A stretch of DNA of 64,000 nucleotides from Pseudalkalibacillus decolorationis (GCF_024609785.1 NZ_JANHJQ010000001.1:310001-374000); one strand, 5' to 3'. Shown: positions 15,934 through 25,362, counted from the stretch's first letter. Notes: generated by a model from the letters alone, not told the origin. Translations and numbers: made by a program.

Positions 15934-18291
15934 CTATTTGAGTACCACGATTGTAACACCACTACCTCCTTCACCAGCAGCGCCCATTCTTGTCGACTTA
16001 ACATTCGGATGTTCTTTTAACAACGATTGTACCCCTTTTCGGAGCGCACCCGTTCCTTTACCATGAATGACCGAAACCTGAGGGTATCCTGCAAGTAATG
16101 ATTCGTCTAGAAACTTATCGACCGCCCGCATCGCATTTTCATATCGCTCGCCCCTTAAATCTAATTCGGTTTTCGTAATCGTTGATCCATGAACGCGTAT
16201 AACCGGCTTTGTAGGAGCCTTCTTTTCTGCTTTTACAGGCTGTAGATCATCTTCATTCACGTTCATCTTCATTATTCCAATTTGAACTTGGTATTCCTTC
16301 TCATTAACTTTGTCAATAATATGACCTTTCTGATTGACGCTAAGTACTTTAACCTCTTCACCAGGTTTTAAATTTTGCGTGATGGGCTTCTTTCGTTCTA
16401 GTGACGACTTTGATTTCGATGTAAGCATAGGATCCGCATCTTCAAGGCGTTTTTGTGCCTCAATGAGTTTATGTTCTTTTACGGTTCCATGTTCCTTTTG
16501 ATATTGTCTTAATTCTTTAATTATTTCATCTGCTTCTTTACGAGCCTTTTCAATTGCGTTTTGAGCTACTTGTTCAGCTTCTGTATAGAGTTTGTTCTTC
16601 GTTTGTTCATATTCCTGAAGCCTGTCCTCAAGGTCTTTCTTCAACTGTTTTGCTTCCTCATTGATCGATGCAGCGTTAACACGTTCAAGCTCTGCTTGCT
16701 TTTGAGCATCTTCCAATGAGGCTATCATGAGATCAATCTTATTGTTATCTTCACTAATATGAGATTTTGCATCCTCTATTACCTTTTCCCCTAAACCAAT
16801 GCGCCTTGATATCTCAAATGCATTACTTCTTCCAGGAACTCCTATTAACAAACGATAGGTGGGTCTTAAAGTTTCAACGTCAAATTCGACACTAGCATTC
16901 ATAACCCCATCCCTGTTATAAGCATATGCCTTTAGCTCGCTGTAATGGGTCGTAGCAATGATTCTTGAGCCTCTTTCATACACATAGTCAAGTATTGATA
17001 TCGCTAGCGCTGCTCCCTCAGTTGGATCTGTACCAGCACCAAGCTCATCAAAAAGGACAAGGGATTTGAAGTTGATTTGATCTAAAATCTGCACGATGTT
17101 GGTCATATGTGAAGAGAAGGTGCTAAGACTCTGTTCAATCGATTGTTCGTCTCCAATATCGGCAAAGATGGACTCGAAAACAGTAACTTCAGACTCCTCT
17201 TCCGCAGGTATTTGAATTCCGGATTGTGCCATTATAGCAATTAAACCAATTGTTTTTAAGGTGACGGTTTTCCCACCCGTATTCGGACCCGTAATAACAA
17301 GAGAATTATAGTCTCCACCCAATTCGACATCAATTGGAACAACTTCTTCTGCTGGGATAAGCGGATGACGGGCTTTCTTGAGCTTCACGTATTGGTTATC
17401 ATTGATCAATGGTTTTGTGGCCTTTATAGAATGACTATATCGAGCTTTTGCAAAAATAAAGTCTATTTCAGCTAATACTTCTACATTGTGTAATAAAATA
17501 TCCGCATCTTCTGCTACACGTTCCGTTAACTGACGTAGTATTCGTTGTATCTCTTGGTACTCTTTATTTTTCGCTTCCTTTAACTGATTATTAATCGTCA
17601 CAACAGATTGGGGTTCAATAAATAGCGTTGCTCCTGACGCTGATTGATCATGTATCATCCCACCAAAAGAACTGCGATACTCTTGCTTTACAGGAATTAC
17701 GTACCGATCGTTTCGAATCGTTACGATTGTATCAGAAAGCATCTTCTGTGATTTCGATGATCGGATAATTGATTCAAGCTTTTCACGAATTCTACTTTCA
17801 AAGCTTCTAAGCTGCTGACGTATCGTTTTTAAGGTTGAACTAGCAGAATCGAGAACTGCCCCATTATCATCAATACATAAGTTGATTTCTTGCTCAAGAT
17901 CTGTCAATGGAACGATTTGACCGGTAAAATTCGCTAGTATTGGAAGGTCGATCTCATCCTCAAGAAGTCCTTCAATAAATCGTTTGAATCGGCGGCCACC
18001 ATAGATTGTCGTTGAAATGTCCACCAGTTCTTCTGGATTAAGGATTCCACCAATTTCCGATCGCTTAATCGAAGACCGTATGTCACGAATTCCTCCAAGT
18101 GGTACATGTCCTTTTAATCGTAATACTTGAACACCTTCGTCTGTGCTATTTTGTTGATGCTTTACATCTTCTATTGTTGTCCACGGTACAAGTTTATTGA
18201 TTTTTTCCTTACCCAATGATGAGGAGACATGTCCTAGTAGTTGCTCTTTTATCTTCGTGTATTCTAAAACTCTTAGAATCCGTTCGTTCAC
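15934..18291 (-). CDS. mutS2: MutS2, recombination/ribosome-collision ATPase-endonuclease
   Basis: 785 residues, the usual length of bacterial MutS2. The MutS core has the Walker A GPNTGGKT (335-342), Walker B VLFDELGAGTDPTEG and the ATHYSEL switch. A coiled region and a KOW-like segment follow, and the last ~80 residues are an Smr nuclease domain with LDLRGERYENA and HGKGTGALRKGVQ. It lacks the mismatch-recognition domain of MutS1. MutS2 proteins affect recombination, and in B. subtilis have been linked to rescue of collided ribosomes. Translation starts at GTG 18291 after AGGAGG. It is part of the zapA-cvpA-polX-mutS2-yshE cluster. Confidence 0.96.
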   Translation of the reverse strand: MNERILRVLEYTKIKEQLLGHVSSSLGKEKINKLVPWTTIEDVKHQQNSTDEGVQVLRLKGHVPLGGIRDIRSSIKRSEIGGILNPEELVDISTTIYGGRRFKRFIEGLLEDEIDLPILANFTGQIVPLTDLEQEINLCIDDNGAVLDSASSTLKTIRQQLRSFESRIREKLESIIRSSKSQKMLSDTIVTIRNDRYVIPVKQEYRSSFGGMIHDQSASGATLFIEPQSVVTINNQLKEAKNKEYQEIQRILRQLTERVAEDADILLHNVEVLAEIDFIFAKARYSHSIKATKPLINDNQYVKLKKARHPLIPAEEVVPIDVELGGDYNSLVITGPNTGGKTVTLKTIGLIAIMAQSGIQIPAEEESEVTVFESIFADIGDEQSIEQSLSTFSSHMTNIVQILDQINFKSLVLFDELGAGTDPTEGAALAISILDYVYERGSRIIATTHYSELKAYAYNRDGVMNASVEFDVETLRPTYRLLIGVPGRSNAFEISRRIGLGEKVIEDAKSHISEDNNKIDLMIASLEDAQKQAELERVNAASINEEAKQLKKDLEDRLQEYEQTKNKLYTEAEQVAQNAIEKARKEADEIIKELRQYQKEHGTVKEHKLIEAQKRLEDADPMLTSKSKSSLERKKPITQNLKPGEEVKVLSVNQKGHIIDKVNEKEYQVQIGIMKMNVNEDDLQPVKAEKKAPTKPVIRVHGSTITKTELDLRGERYENAMRAVDKFLDESLLAGYPQVSVIHGKGTGALRKGVQSLLKEHPNVKSTRMGAAGEGGSGVTIVVLK

Positions 18292-18319
18292 GAGTATAGC
18301 CTCCTGTATTTATTGAAAA

Positions 18320-20032
18320 TTACTGACCACGTGCTAGAAAGGCACGAAAGTCTTTGAGATTATAGGTATTTATGACGTTTTCTTTTTTTAGAAACGCTTT
18401 TTGTGCAACCCCAACTCCTATATCCATATGATCTAACGTATCCCGGACATGGGCATCTGTATTAATGGCGATCTTGACACCTTTGTTTTGTGCTATTTCC
18501 AACCATTCTGGGGCAAGATCAAGTCGATTTGGATTGGCATTTAATTCAAGAGCTGTTTTCGTTTCAGCCGCTTTATCAATTAGTTTCTCAATATTGACAG
18601 CATAACCCTTACGCCTACCTAACAACCGGCCCGTTGGATGAGCAATCATATCGACATGTGGATTATTCAGTGCTGCATCTAGCCGTTTCATTATAGTTGC
18701 TTCATCCTGTGAAAAGGACGAATGGATGGATGCGATTACAAAATCCAGTTCCGCTAACAATGAATCTTCATAATCGAGTGAGCCATCTGGTAAAATGTCC
18801 ATTTCAATACCAGAAAGGATCGTAAAATCATCCCACTTTTCATTTACACGCTCAATTTCCTTGCGCTGATTTCGAATTTGCTCAGGGGTTAACCCATTTG
18901 CCACCCGAAGGAACTGCGAGTGATCGGTAATAACAACGTAGGAATACCCCATTCCTCTAGCCGCTCCTGCCATTTCTTCAATCGAGTTTGCTCCGTCGCT
19001 CCATGTCGTATGCATATGGAGATCACTCTGAATATCATGCCTTTGAAGAATCGCCACTGTTTGTTGAAATCGATCAAGCTCTTCTTGGCCCGAACGCAGC
19101 TGTGGTGGTATATAATTTAGACCAAAATGGGCGAAAAAGTCCCCTTCATTCCCAAAGGTTTTAACTTCCCCCGTCTCGGTTTTTTCAACCCCATACTCAC
19201 TAATTTTTTCAGAACGCTGTTTCGCGATCTGGCGAAGTTTAACATTATGTTCTTTCGACCCAGTAAAATGATGAAGAGTTGTTGCAAACTCGTCCGGTTT
19301 TACTAGTCGGAAGTCTACTGAAATATCATAGTCGTAGGTTACAACTAGAGATACCTTCGTTGTCCCGGCCGCTATACTATCCGTAACATTCTCTAGTTGC
19401 ATAAGTGATTCTGCAACCTGTTCGGGAGACTTTGTGCTTATAATAAAATCAATATCCTTGATTGTTTCACTTAACCTTCTTAGGCTACCCGCTCGAGAAA
19501 ATTGGTCAATTTGATCTATATTTGCTAGTTGGGCTTCTATCACTTCGGCTACTGGCAGCATCATCGCAATTGGAAGCCGCTCAGGTCTAGAGCCGAATTC
19601 TTCAATCGATGCTAAAATTTTCTCTTCTGTTTTATTACCGAATCCTTGAAGTGCTTGAACTTTATTTTGTTCACAAGCTTCTTTCAGCGATTGGAGATCA
19701 GTCACATTAAGGTCATGATAGAGCTTCGCGATTTTTTTACCACCAAGTCCTTGTAGGTTCAATAGAGCAAGTAAGCCATTTGGTAATTCTTCCTTCAAAT
19801 CAATCAGCAGAGAAGATTGACCCGTTTCCATAACTTCCTCTATCACAGACAGCGTAGCCTTACCAATCCCTTTCAATTGTGAAATATCACCGATTTCATC
19901 AATCGTTCTTGAGTCACTCTCGAGCGCTTGAGCAGCTCGACGATACGCTGAAACCTTAAAGCTATTTTCACCTTTTATCTCTAAGTAAAGAGCAATTTGC
20001 TCAAGGATTTTAATGATTTGTTTCTTGTTCAT
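18320..20032 (-). CDS. polX: DNA polymerase X / PHP-domain phosphoesterase
   Basis: 570 residues with helix-hairpin-helix motifs at the N-terminus (LKGIGKATLSVI), the family X nucleotidyltransferase core (RAGSLRRLSETIKDIDFII, and VSVDFR-like DISVDFRLV) and a C-terminal PHP domain (SDLHMHTTWSDGANS, ITDHSQ, AHPTGRLLGRR, NTDAH). It fills short gaps in base excision repair and its PHP domain carries 3'-5' exonuclease and AP-endonuclease activity in B. subtilis. The ATG at 20032 is chosen because GGAGGA precedes it and the protein then aligns with the family (NKKQIIKILE). Confidence 0.95.
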   Translation of the reverse strand: MNKKQIIKILEQIALYLEIKGENSFKVSAYRRAAQALESDSRTIDEIGDISQLKGIGKATLSVIEEVMETGQSSLLIDLKEELPNGLLALLNLQGLGGKKIAKLYHDLNVTDLQSLKEACEQNKVQALQGFGNKTEEKILASIEEFGSRPERLPIAMMLPVAEVIEAQLANIDQIDQFSRAGSLRRLSETIKDIDFIISTKSPEQVAESLMQLENVTDSIAAGTTKVSLVVTYDYDISVDFRLVKPDEFATTLHHFTGSKEHNVKLRQIAKQRSEKISEYGVEKTETGEVKTFGNEGDFFAHFGLNYIPPQLRSGQEELDRFQQTVAILQRHDIQSDLHMHTTWSDGANSIEEMAGAARGMGYSYVVITDHSQFLRVANGLTPEQIRNQRKEIERVNEKWDDFTILSGIEMDILPDGSLDYEDSLLAELDFVIASIHSSFSQDEATIMKRLDAALNNPHVDMIAHPTGRLLGRRKGYAVNIEKLIDKAAETKTALELNANPNRLDLAPEWLEIAQNKGVKIAINTDAHVRDTLDHMDIGVGVAQKAFLKKENVINTYNLKDFRAFLARGQ

Positions 20033-20094
20033 ATGTACTTCCTCCATGTAGGTATAAACGTGAAAAAGGATAAGTATCCCCTTATCCCTTCAGA

Positions 20095-20640
20095 TCACAC
20101 TTTTGTATTTATTTCAGCGATCCAAATTTCACGAATTTTTTCTGAAAAGACGGGAGTATGTTCGACCATTGCCTTCGCTATAAGAGACCCCTCCATTGCA
20201 CTTTGAACAGAAGTCATTGGAACGAGTGCAGCAATATAAAGGAACAGGAAAATCACAAGATAGACTTCCACAAAACCTAACACACCGCCAAGCCAGCCGT
20301 TTACTGTTCGGAGTATTGGCAAGTCTGCAAGAAAGTCCAACATCGAACCTAGTATATGCAGAAGAATTTTCATTCCAAAAAAGAGCATCGCGAAAGCAAT
20401 CGCTCGATAGTATGCATCCTCCAAAAATCCAGAATTCATAAACATAGATAAACTACCTTCTGGAACCGTTGGATAGGGTATCCATAAGCGTAAACGTGGT
20501 GCCAACTCATCAAAGTACAAATATGCAATAATGAATGAAGCTATGAAACCTGTAAGATGTACAAGTTGAAGAACTAATCCCCTTTTAAGCCCAATCAAAA
20601 AACCCACAATCAAAACAACAATAAGTATTAAATCAACCAT
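20095..20640 (-). CDS. CvpA family membrane protein (YshB)
   Basis: A 181-residue protein with four predicted membrane helices (LILIVVLIVGFLIGLKRG at the start is the typical CvpA signature). E. coli CvpA is needed for colicin V production; the role in Bacillus is unknown. It lies 2 bases after zapA and about 60 bases before polX, the same order as B. subtilis yshA-yshB-yshC. Confidence 0.87.
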   Translation of the reverse strand: MVDLILIVVLIVGFLIGLKRGLVLQLVHLTGFIASFIIAYLYFDELAPRLRLWIPYPTVPEGSLSMFMNSGFLEDAYYRAIAFAMLFFGMKILLHILGSMLDFLADLPILRTVNGWLGGVLGFVEVYLVIFLFLYIAALVPMTSVQSAMEGSLIAKAMVEHTPVFSEKIREIWIAEINTKV

Positions 20641-20642
20641 CC

Positions 20643-20897
20643 TTAATCCTCTTTCTTATTCTCTAATTGTTTGACCCGTTCTTGTAATTTTAAATAATCA
20701 TCTACGATATTAACAGCTGTCAGGACCGCTAACTGCTTCGCATCAAGACTATTACTCTGTTGACGTATCTCTCTCATTTTATCATCAACAATTGATGCAA
20801 CTTTATGGACATGAGCAGGTCCTTCAGCACCGATTATTGTATAATGCTGCCCATATATATGTACAGTTGTTCGCTTTTTGTTATTAACGTTAGACAC
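20643..20897 (-). CDS. zapA: Cell division protein ZapA
   Basis: An 84-residue protein that bundles FtsZ filaments at the division site. It has the conserved N-terminal part TTVHIYGQHYTIIG, the VASIVDDKMREI helix, LAVLTAVNIVDDYLKL and a C-terminal coiled coil (QERVKQLENKKED). An upstream ATG would add 15 residues, but TAGGAGG lies 7 bases before the GTG at 20897 and that start matches the B. subtilis protein. First gene of the cluster running to yshE. Confidence 0.93.
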   Translation of the reverse strand: MSNVNNKKRTTVHIYGQHYTIIGAEGPAHVHKVASIVDDKMREIRQQSNSLDAKQLAVLTAVNIVDDYLKLQERVKQLENKKED

Positions 20898-21164
20898 CCA
20901 AAAGCCTCCTAACTCATAAATACCTAATCTATATCTTAACATGAACCTGATCGAATGGGAACAAAGAGCCTGTTCATTTTACATATCTTAGCCTGTACAA
21001 TTAATTCCGAAAAGATCACAACTCATTTCAGATGATAAATTGCTGAAAAGAACATGGAAGTTCATTATAATAAGGAGTATATCCATCCTGTTCACATGTT
21101 TCAATAAATATACAATTTCAACATAATAGTCGTATAAATAAATCGAAAAAGAAAGAGGTAAATA

Positions 21165-22112
21165 ATGGCACATGCAGTACTAAAGCTTTCAAAAGAACAA
21201 CTTTCACAGCTTCAAAGTGAATATAAAGCCTTCCTACAAGATAAGGTTCCACAAGGGGGACAATTTGTTGCAAAGGTAAGTGGATGCACCATTACAGCAT
21301 ATCGTTCTGGTAAAGTTCTCTTTCAGGGGGCTGCAGCAGAACAAGAATCAGCTAAATGGAGTAAAGATGTGATCAAAAACAAACCAGTTATCGAAAAGCG
21401 AAAGCGTAAAACCCATAATCATCTACCACCAGAAACGATTACTTCAATGTCAATTATTGGATCTGACGAAGTCGGAACCGGTGATTTTTTCGGTCCGATA
21501 ACGGTGGTTGCTGCTTATGTTTCAAAAGAAAATATGGCGCTTGTAAAGGAACTGGGTGTCAAAGATTCGAAAATGTTAAAAGATCCACAAATTATTAAGA
21601 TTGCTAAGGATTTACTTCGAGTAATTCCGTATAGTCTAATGGTATTACATAACGAGAAATACAATCAATTACAAAGCAAAGGAGCGACGCAAGGTAAAAT
21701 GAAGGCGATGCTTCACCATCAAGCAATCGATAATGTGATGAAAAAACTTCCAGATGATTCAAATTTAGAAGGTGTATTAATCGACCAATTTTGTGAGCCT
21801 GGCGTTTATTTCCGTCATACAAAAAGCAGTGCCAATACAGAAATCCCCTACTTCTTTGAAACAAAAGCAGAAAGTCTTCACTTGTCGGTTGCTGCTGCCT
21901 CCATTATTGCTCGCTATGCTTTCTTAAAAAAGATGGATGAAATATCAGAGAAAACAGGAGTAACGATTCCAAAAGGGGCTGGATCTCATGTTGATGAAGC
22001 AGCCGCTAAAATTATCCTGAAGCATGGAATAGGAGATTTGGAACAAATTACGAAGGCGCATTTTGCAAACACAAAAAAAGCATTGATACTAGCTGAAAAA
22101 AGAAGAAAATAA
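21165..22112 (+). CDS. rnhC: Ribonuclease HIII
   Basis: Cleaves the RNA strand of RNA-DNA hybrids, such as R-loops. A TBP-like N-terminal domain (residues 1-~90) is followed by the catalytic domain with GSDEVGTGDFFGP (D and E near 98-100), VKDSKMLKD, and VAAASIIARYAFL. Length is 315 residues, like B. subtilis RnhC. GAAAGAGG precedes the ATG. It is transcribed away from zapA; the gap between them (20898-21164) shows no clear promoter that I would defend. Confidence 0.95.
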   Translation: MAHAVLKLSKEQLSQLQSEYKAFLQDKVPQGGQFVAKVSGCTITAYRSGKVLFQGAAAEQESAKWSKDVIKNKPVIEKRKRKTHNHLPPETITSMSIIGSDEVGTGDFFGPITVVAAYVSKENMALVKELGVKDSKMLKDPQIIKIAKDLLRVIPYSLMVLHNEKYNQLQSKGATQGKMKAMLHHQAIDNVMKKLPDDSNLEGVLIDQFCEPGVYFRHTKSSANTEIPYFFETKAESLHLSVAAASIIARYAFLKKMDEISEKTGVTIPKGAGSHVDEAAAKIILKHGIGDLEQITKAHFANTKKALILAEKRRK

Positions 22113-22246
22113 TAATAGTTGGCGTTCAGATGAAACCTACTCTTACTGGTATAGGTTATGGTTCTAAATTTATTAATGCCATCGTAGAGCAAGGAAGAAG
22201 TTTATTAAACTTTAAATACCGATCTGTTCGAAAACAGCCTTTATAA

Positions 22247-22284
22247 AAAACGAGCTTGTATTTCATTTTCAGGCTCGTTTCGTA
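22247..22284. terminator. Bidirectional terminator between rnhC and DUF1295 gene
   Basis: Stem AACGAGCTTG / CAGGCTCGTT with an 11-base loop. On the minus strand it is followed by TTTTTTATA, so it works best for the DUF1295 gene; the plus-strand side (TCGTATTAC) is weaker for rnhC. Confidence 0.75.
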
Positions 22285-22342
22285 TTACTACCACAACAAC
22301 CGATACCCGTTAAAATCGTTGCGTAGTCAATATAAATATCAT

Positions 22343-23029
22343 CTAATAAATAAAGGGGATCAACTTCTTCGTCGACTTTTTATATACGATAAAAGCCTTA
22401 CCGTATTTATTTTCCAAATATCTATCTAGAACCGGTATATTATAAAAAACAAATAGGCAAATCAGAAGTATAGGTATCAACAAGGCCCACGGTTGCCGAG
22501 TCACCAACGCTAGCGCGGTTACCCATAACACATCTCCGAAATAGTTAATGTGCATTGAATAGTAGAATAATCCTTCCATGTATAGTTTACCTTTGTTATC
22601 TGGGTTCTTTTTCCAACGGTCTCTTCCCCATTCCGAAGCCGTATTCATCCAAGACCCTATTAAAAACACCAAAATAAAAAAGATATCCGAGATTGACAGA
22701 GGGGCTCCTGTGCTTAGGCTGAATAGAGAAAAGCCAATGTAATACAACCCAAAAGCAATAGGGATACTAATCGCCTCCTCCCATGAAATCGATCGTTTTA
22801 ACAAATAAAATATCGTGAATATCATTCTGAAATAAACAATAACGAAGAGACAAAATAACACGATTTGACGAGGTTCATTTCCTTGTCCAAAATTCCACCC
22901 CCACCAGTTAAGCAACATTTTTTCTCCCCCAAAGAGAAGCCATCCTGCTATAGCGAGTATGACTGTTTGTAAGATAAATAACACCAAACGCTGAGGGATA
23001 GATTTTCCTTGAGATTGATATAGCTTCAT
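22343..23029 (-). CDS. DUF1295 / steroid-reductase-like membrane protein
   Basis: About 228 residues with six or seven membrane helices. The C-terminal third (YYSMHINYFGDVLW, then LLIPILLICLFVFYNIPVLD and ENKYGKAFIVYKKSTKKLIP) has the pattern of DUF1295 and isoprenylcysteine methyltransferase-like proteins, where HPNYFGE binds the cofactor; here it reads HINYFGD. Substrate is unknown. The ATG at 23029 is favoured because GAGGGAG lies 8 bases before it. It belongs to an accessory patch between rnhC and pheT and is divergent from a TetR gene, which may control it. A mobile element lies between the two. Confidence 0.7.
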   Translation of the reverse strand: MKLYQSQGKSIPQRLVLFILQTVILAIAGWLLFGGEKMLLNWWGWNFGQGNEPRQIVLFCLFVIVYFRMIFTIFYLLKRSISWEEAISIPIAFGLYYIGFSLFSLSTGAPLSISDIFFILVFLIGSWMNTASEWGRDRWKKNPDNKGKLYMEGLFYYSMHINYFGDVLWVTALALVTRQPWALLIPILLICLFVFYNIPVLDRYLENKYGKAFIVYKKSTKKLIPFIY

Positions 23030-23171
23030 ACAATTCATCTCCCTCTGAAATAAAAATTTTGAAATGTAAAATTGATTTTATTTCATAATTATTATATGCT
23101 TTTGAAATCGAATACACCAGAAGTTTTGAAATAAATGTGGCTAAATATTTCAAAAGTGTTATTGTATATAG

Positions 23172-23324
23172 TGCGTGTTCAAAAAGGAGGACAAAAAGAG
23201 CCGAGAAGTTCAAGGCGTGAAAATCTCGAGGACCAGAACGTATGCTATTAATACGTGAGGACCGGAGAGATCGAACAACGAAGAAGTTCGACAGCTATTT
23301 TTCCCGGACTTTTTGAACAACCTC
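23172..23324 (+). mobile_element. MITE-like inverted-repeat element, copy A
   Basis: 153 bp between direct repeats ATATAG (23166-23171 and 23325-23330). Ends carry a 10-bp inverted repeat GTTCAAAAAG / CTTTTTGAAC, right end followed by AACCTC. Inside is a small hairpin ACGTATGCTATTAATACGT. It has no coding capacity. Copy C at 58792-58943 has the same length and nearly the same sequence. It lies in the promoter region between the DUF1295 gene and the tetR-like gene. Confidence 0.85.
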
Positions 23325-23344
23325 ATATAGAGAGGTGAAGTCCT

Positions 23345-23914
23345 TTGAACGGATTTGAACAGAGAAAGGAAATTAAAAAATCACAAATACGCCATGCTGC
23401 ACTTAAGTTATTAACAGAGTTAGAAAAGGTCTCGATAACAGACATTGCACATATGGCCGAAGTATCCCAAGTAAGCATCTATAACTACTTCGGAAGTAAA
23501 GAGGCACTCTTGATAGACATAATGAAAGATTACATGGAGAAAGCAATAACCGAGTACGAAATTTTTTTAACAAAGAACGTACCATTCCCAGAAATAATTA
23601 AAGCCATTATGATTAAAGAAAACGAGATTCTCGGTTTAATGAATGCCTGTTTAAAACAGAACATCGAAGACAATGCGTTTACGGAAATGGTAGAGGAGTT
23701 TCAAAAGCAGCGACTGATCCCTTTTTTCTCTAAATTGATGGAACTGGGTAGAGAGCTGGGCTATATGGAACCAGATATAAAAATTTCTGACCTTCTTTTC
23801 TATTTTTCCATGTACCAAAAGGAAATGCTCCATTTATCGAAGGGGCGGGTTTCTATCTCAGAGGAAAGGCTCGTCCACCTTTTCTTTTATGGGCTAATCG
23901 GAAGACCTAAGTAA
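23345..23914 (+). CDS. TetR-family regulator
   Basis: A 189-residue TetR protein. The N-terminal DNA-binding part (RHAALKLLTELEKVSITDIA, then AEVSQVSIYNYFGSKEALL) is complete; the ligand-binding part is not assignable. Translation starts at TTG 23345 after GAGAGGTGAAG. It is divergent from the DUF1295 gene and upstream of the StyA-like gene, so both are plausible targets. It sits precisely between two copies of the same inverted-repeat element, whose ends are 20 bases before its start and 24 bases after its stop. Confidence 0.85.
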   Translation: MNGFEQRKEIKKSQIRHAALKLLTELEKVSITDIAHMAEVSQVSIYNYFGSKEALLIDIMKDYMEKAITEYEIFLTKNVPFPEIIKAIMIKENEILGLMNACLKQNIEDNAFTEMVEEFQKQRLIPFFSKLMELGRELGYMEPDIKISDLLFYFSMYQKEMLHLSKGRVSISEERLVHLFFYGLIGRPK

Positions 23915-23938
23915 GGATTTATAATCAGTGTTCTATTA

Positions 23939-24054
23939 GTACGTGTTCAAAAGGAGGATAAAAAGAGCCGAGAAGTTCGACTAAACCCATCACGTCCTGT
24001 GATAACGTCGAACTGACTAACATCCTGTTAGCCTCCGGACTTTTGAACAACCTC
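23939..24054 (+). mobile_element. MITE-like inverted-repeat element, copy B (shorter)
   Basis: 116 bp flanked by TATTA (23934-23938 and 24055-24059). Ends GTTCAAAAG / CTTTTGAAC plus AACCTC, same orientation as copy A. The first 35 bases match copy A (AGGAGGATAAAAAGAGCCGA), but the centre differs and has its own hairpins (CATCACG / CGTGATG region and GTTAG-CCTCC). Confidence 0.8.
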
Positions 24055-24173
24055 TATTATTAAATTAATTAATTCGTCTCATTTACATTACACTTCTTTC
24101 TAAATAAAATGAGAAAAGCTAGCACATAATCTCTCATCGACTTGGCTACTAAAAAACTAAAGGGGCGAGAATT

Positions 24174-25352
24174 TTGAAAAAGCAAATATGTATCATTGGC
24201 AGTGGCACAACAGGTCTACACCTAGCTTACGCTCTCAAGGAAGAATTTGATGTTACTGTTATTCACTCAAGCTCACCGGATGAGATCCGAAATGGGCGGG
24301 TAATGTCTACTCAAGTACATTTCGGCTCAACAATTACACGCGAAAACCGTTTTAATATGCCGAAATGGGAAGATAATGATCCTATTAGGAGCATCCATAT
24401 TACGATTGGAGATCAAAAATTATTTGTGGGACTGTTGGACGAGCCCGCATTGTCTGTTGACCAGCGCCTCTACTTTTCACATTGCATGAAAGATCTTGAA
24501 AGTAAAGGAGTCTCTTTCCGTCTCCTTAAGGTAGATAAAGAGGAGTTAGAAAGAGTGATAGACAAGTTTGATTTAGTAATTGATTGTACAGGAAAATCGG
24601 GACCTCTTCTTCCTTTTCCAATTGAAGAGGAGCTGTCTCCTTTTCAAGTACCACAACGAAAATGTATTGTTGGGTATTTTGTAGGGATAAAGCCAAATAA
24701 TCCTGTTGGTGTAAGCGTGACGGTTCTTCCTGAAGTAGGTGAAATGTTCGAAATACCTGCTATCACAGAACACGGCCCGGTTACGATACTGTTCATCATG
24801 GCAATACCGGGTAGAGATTTAGATTTATTTAAAGGAATAAAGCACGCAAATGAGTTTACGGATCAAATAAAAAGTGTAACGCATAAGTATTTTCCCGACA
24901 TCCACGAACGCATCGATAAAAAAGGTTTCGCCCTATCTGATGACCAAGGTTTCCTTCAAGTTGCCATTAATCCAGTCATTAGAAAACCTTACGTAACCTT
25001 TAAAAATAAGCTAGTAATTGGTTGTGGCGATAGTGTTTTCCTTAATGACCCTATCACCGGTCAGGGATGTAACCTTTCTTCTTATTGCGCAGAACAATTA
25101 TACGAGAGTTTGATTCAATATAAGCATTCCAGATGGGATACACAACTTGGAGAGACATATTGGAATCGAACAAAACCTTTTGTAAAAGAAGTAACGGAAT
25201 GGACAAATGCGATGACCCAGGCACTTCCACAGCATGTGGTTCAAACGTTATTAGAGGGTGCACAGGATCAAACGAAAGCAGATAAAGTTGCCCAATGGTT
25301 TGCAGATCCAAGTAGGGCACACGAAGCTTTTTTTCAGAAAGCCTCAACCTGA
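24174..25352 (+). CDS. StyA-like FAD-dependent monooxygenase
   Basis: A 392-residue flavoprotein. An N-terminal dinucleotide fold (CIIGSGTTGLHLAYALKE, residues 6-23) is followed by a StyA-type core; LVIDCTGKSG near 140 and VIGCGDSVFLNDPITGQG near 285 are the conserved FAD contacts. StyA proteins epoxidise styrene or indole using reduced FAD from a separate reductase (StyB). No reductase gene is adjacent, so the true substrate and partner are unknown. Translation starts with TTG at 24174 after AAAGGGGCGAG. It is the third gene of the accessory patch and converges on pheT. Confidence 0.75.
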   Translation: MKKQICIIGSGTTGLHLAYALKEEFDVTVIHSSSPDEIRNGRVMSTQVHFGSTITRENRFNMPKWEDNDPIRSIHITIGDQKLFVGLLDEPALSVDQRLYFSHCMKDLESKGVSFRLLKVDKEELERVIDKFDLVIDCTGKSGPLLPFPIEEELSPFQVPQRKCIVGYFVGIKPNNPVGVSVTVLPEVGEMFEIPAITEHGPVTILFIMAIPGRDLDLFKGIKHANEFTDQIKSVTHKYFPDIHERIDKKGFALSDDQGFLQVAINPVIRKPYVTFKNKLVIGCGDSVFLNDPITGQGCNLSSYCAEQLYESLIQYKHSRWDTQLGETYWNRTKPFVKEVTEWTNAMTQALPQHVVQTLLEGAQDQTKADKVAQWFADPSRAHEAFFQKAST

Positions 25353-25362
25353 AAATACTAAA

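Noticed and set aside
23172-24054. Repeated elements as a CRISPR array
   Set aside because: Units are 116-153 bp, separated by a gene, and lack regular short repeats and spacers or cas genes.
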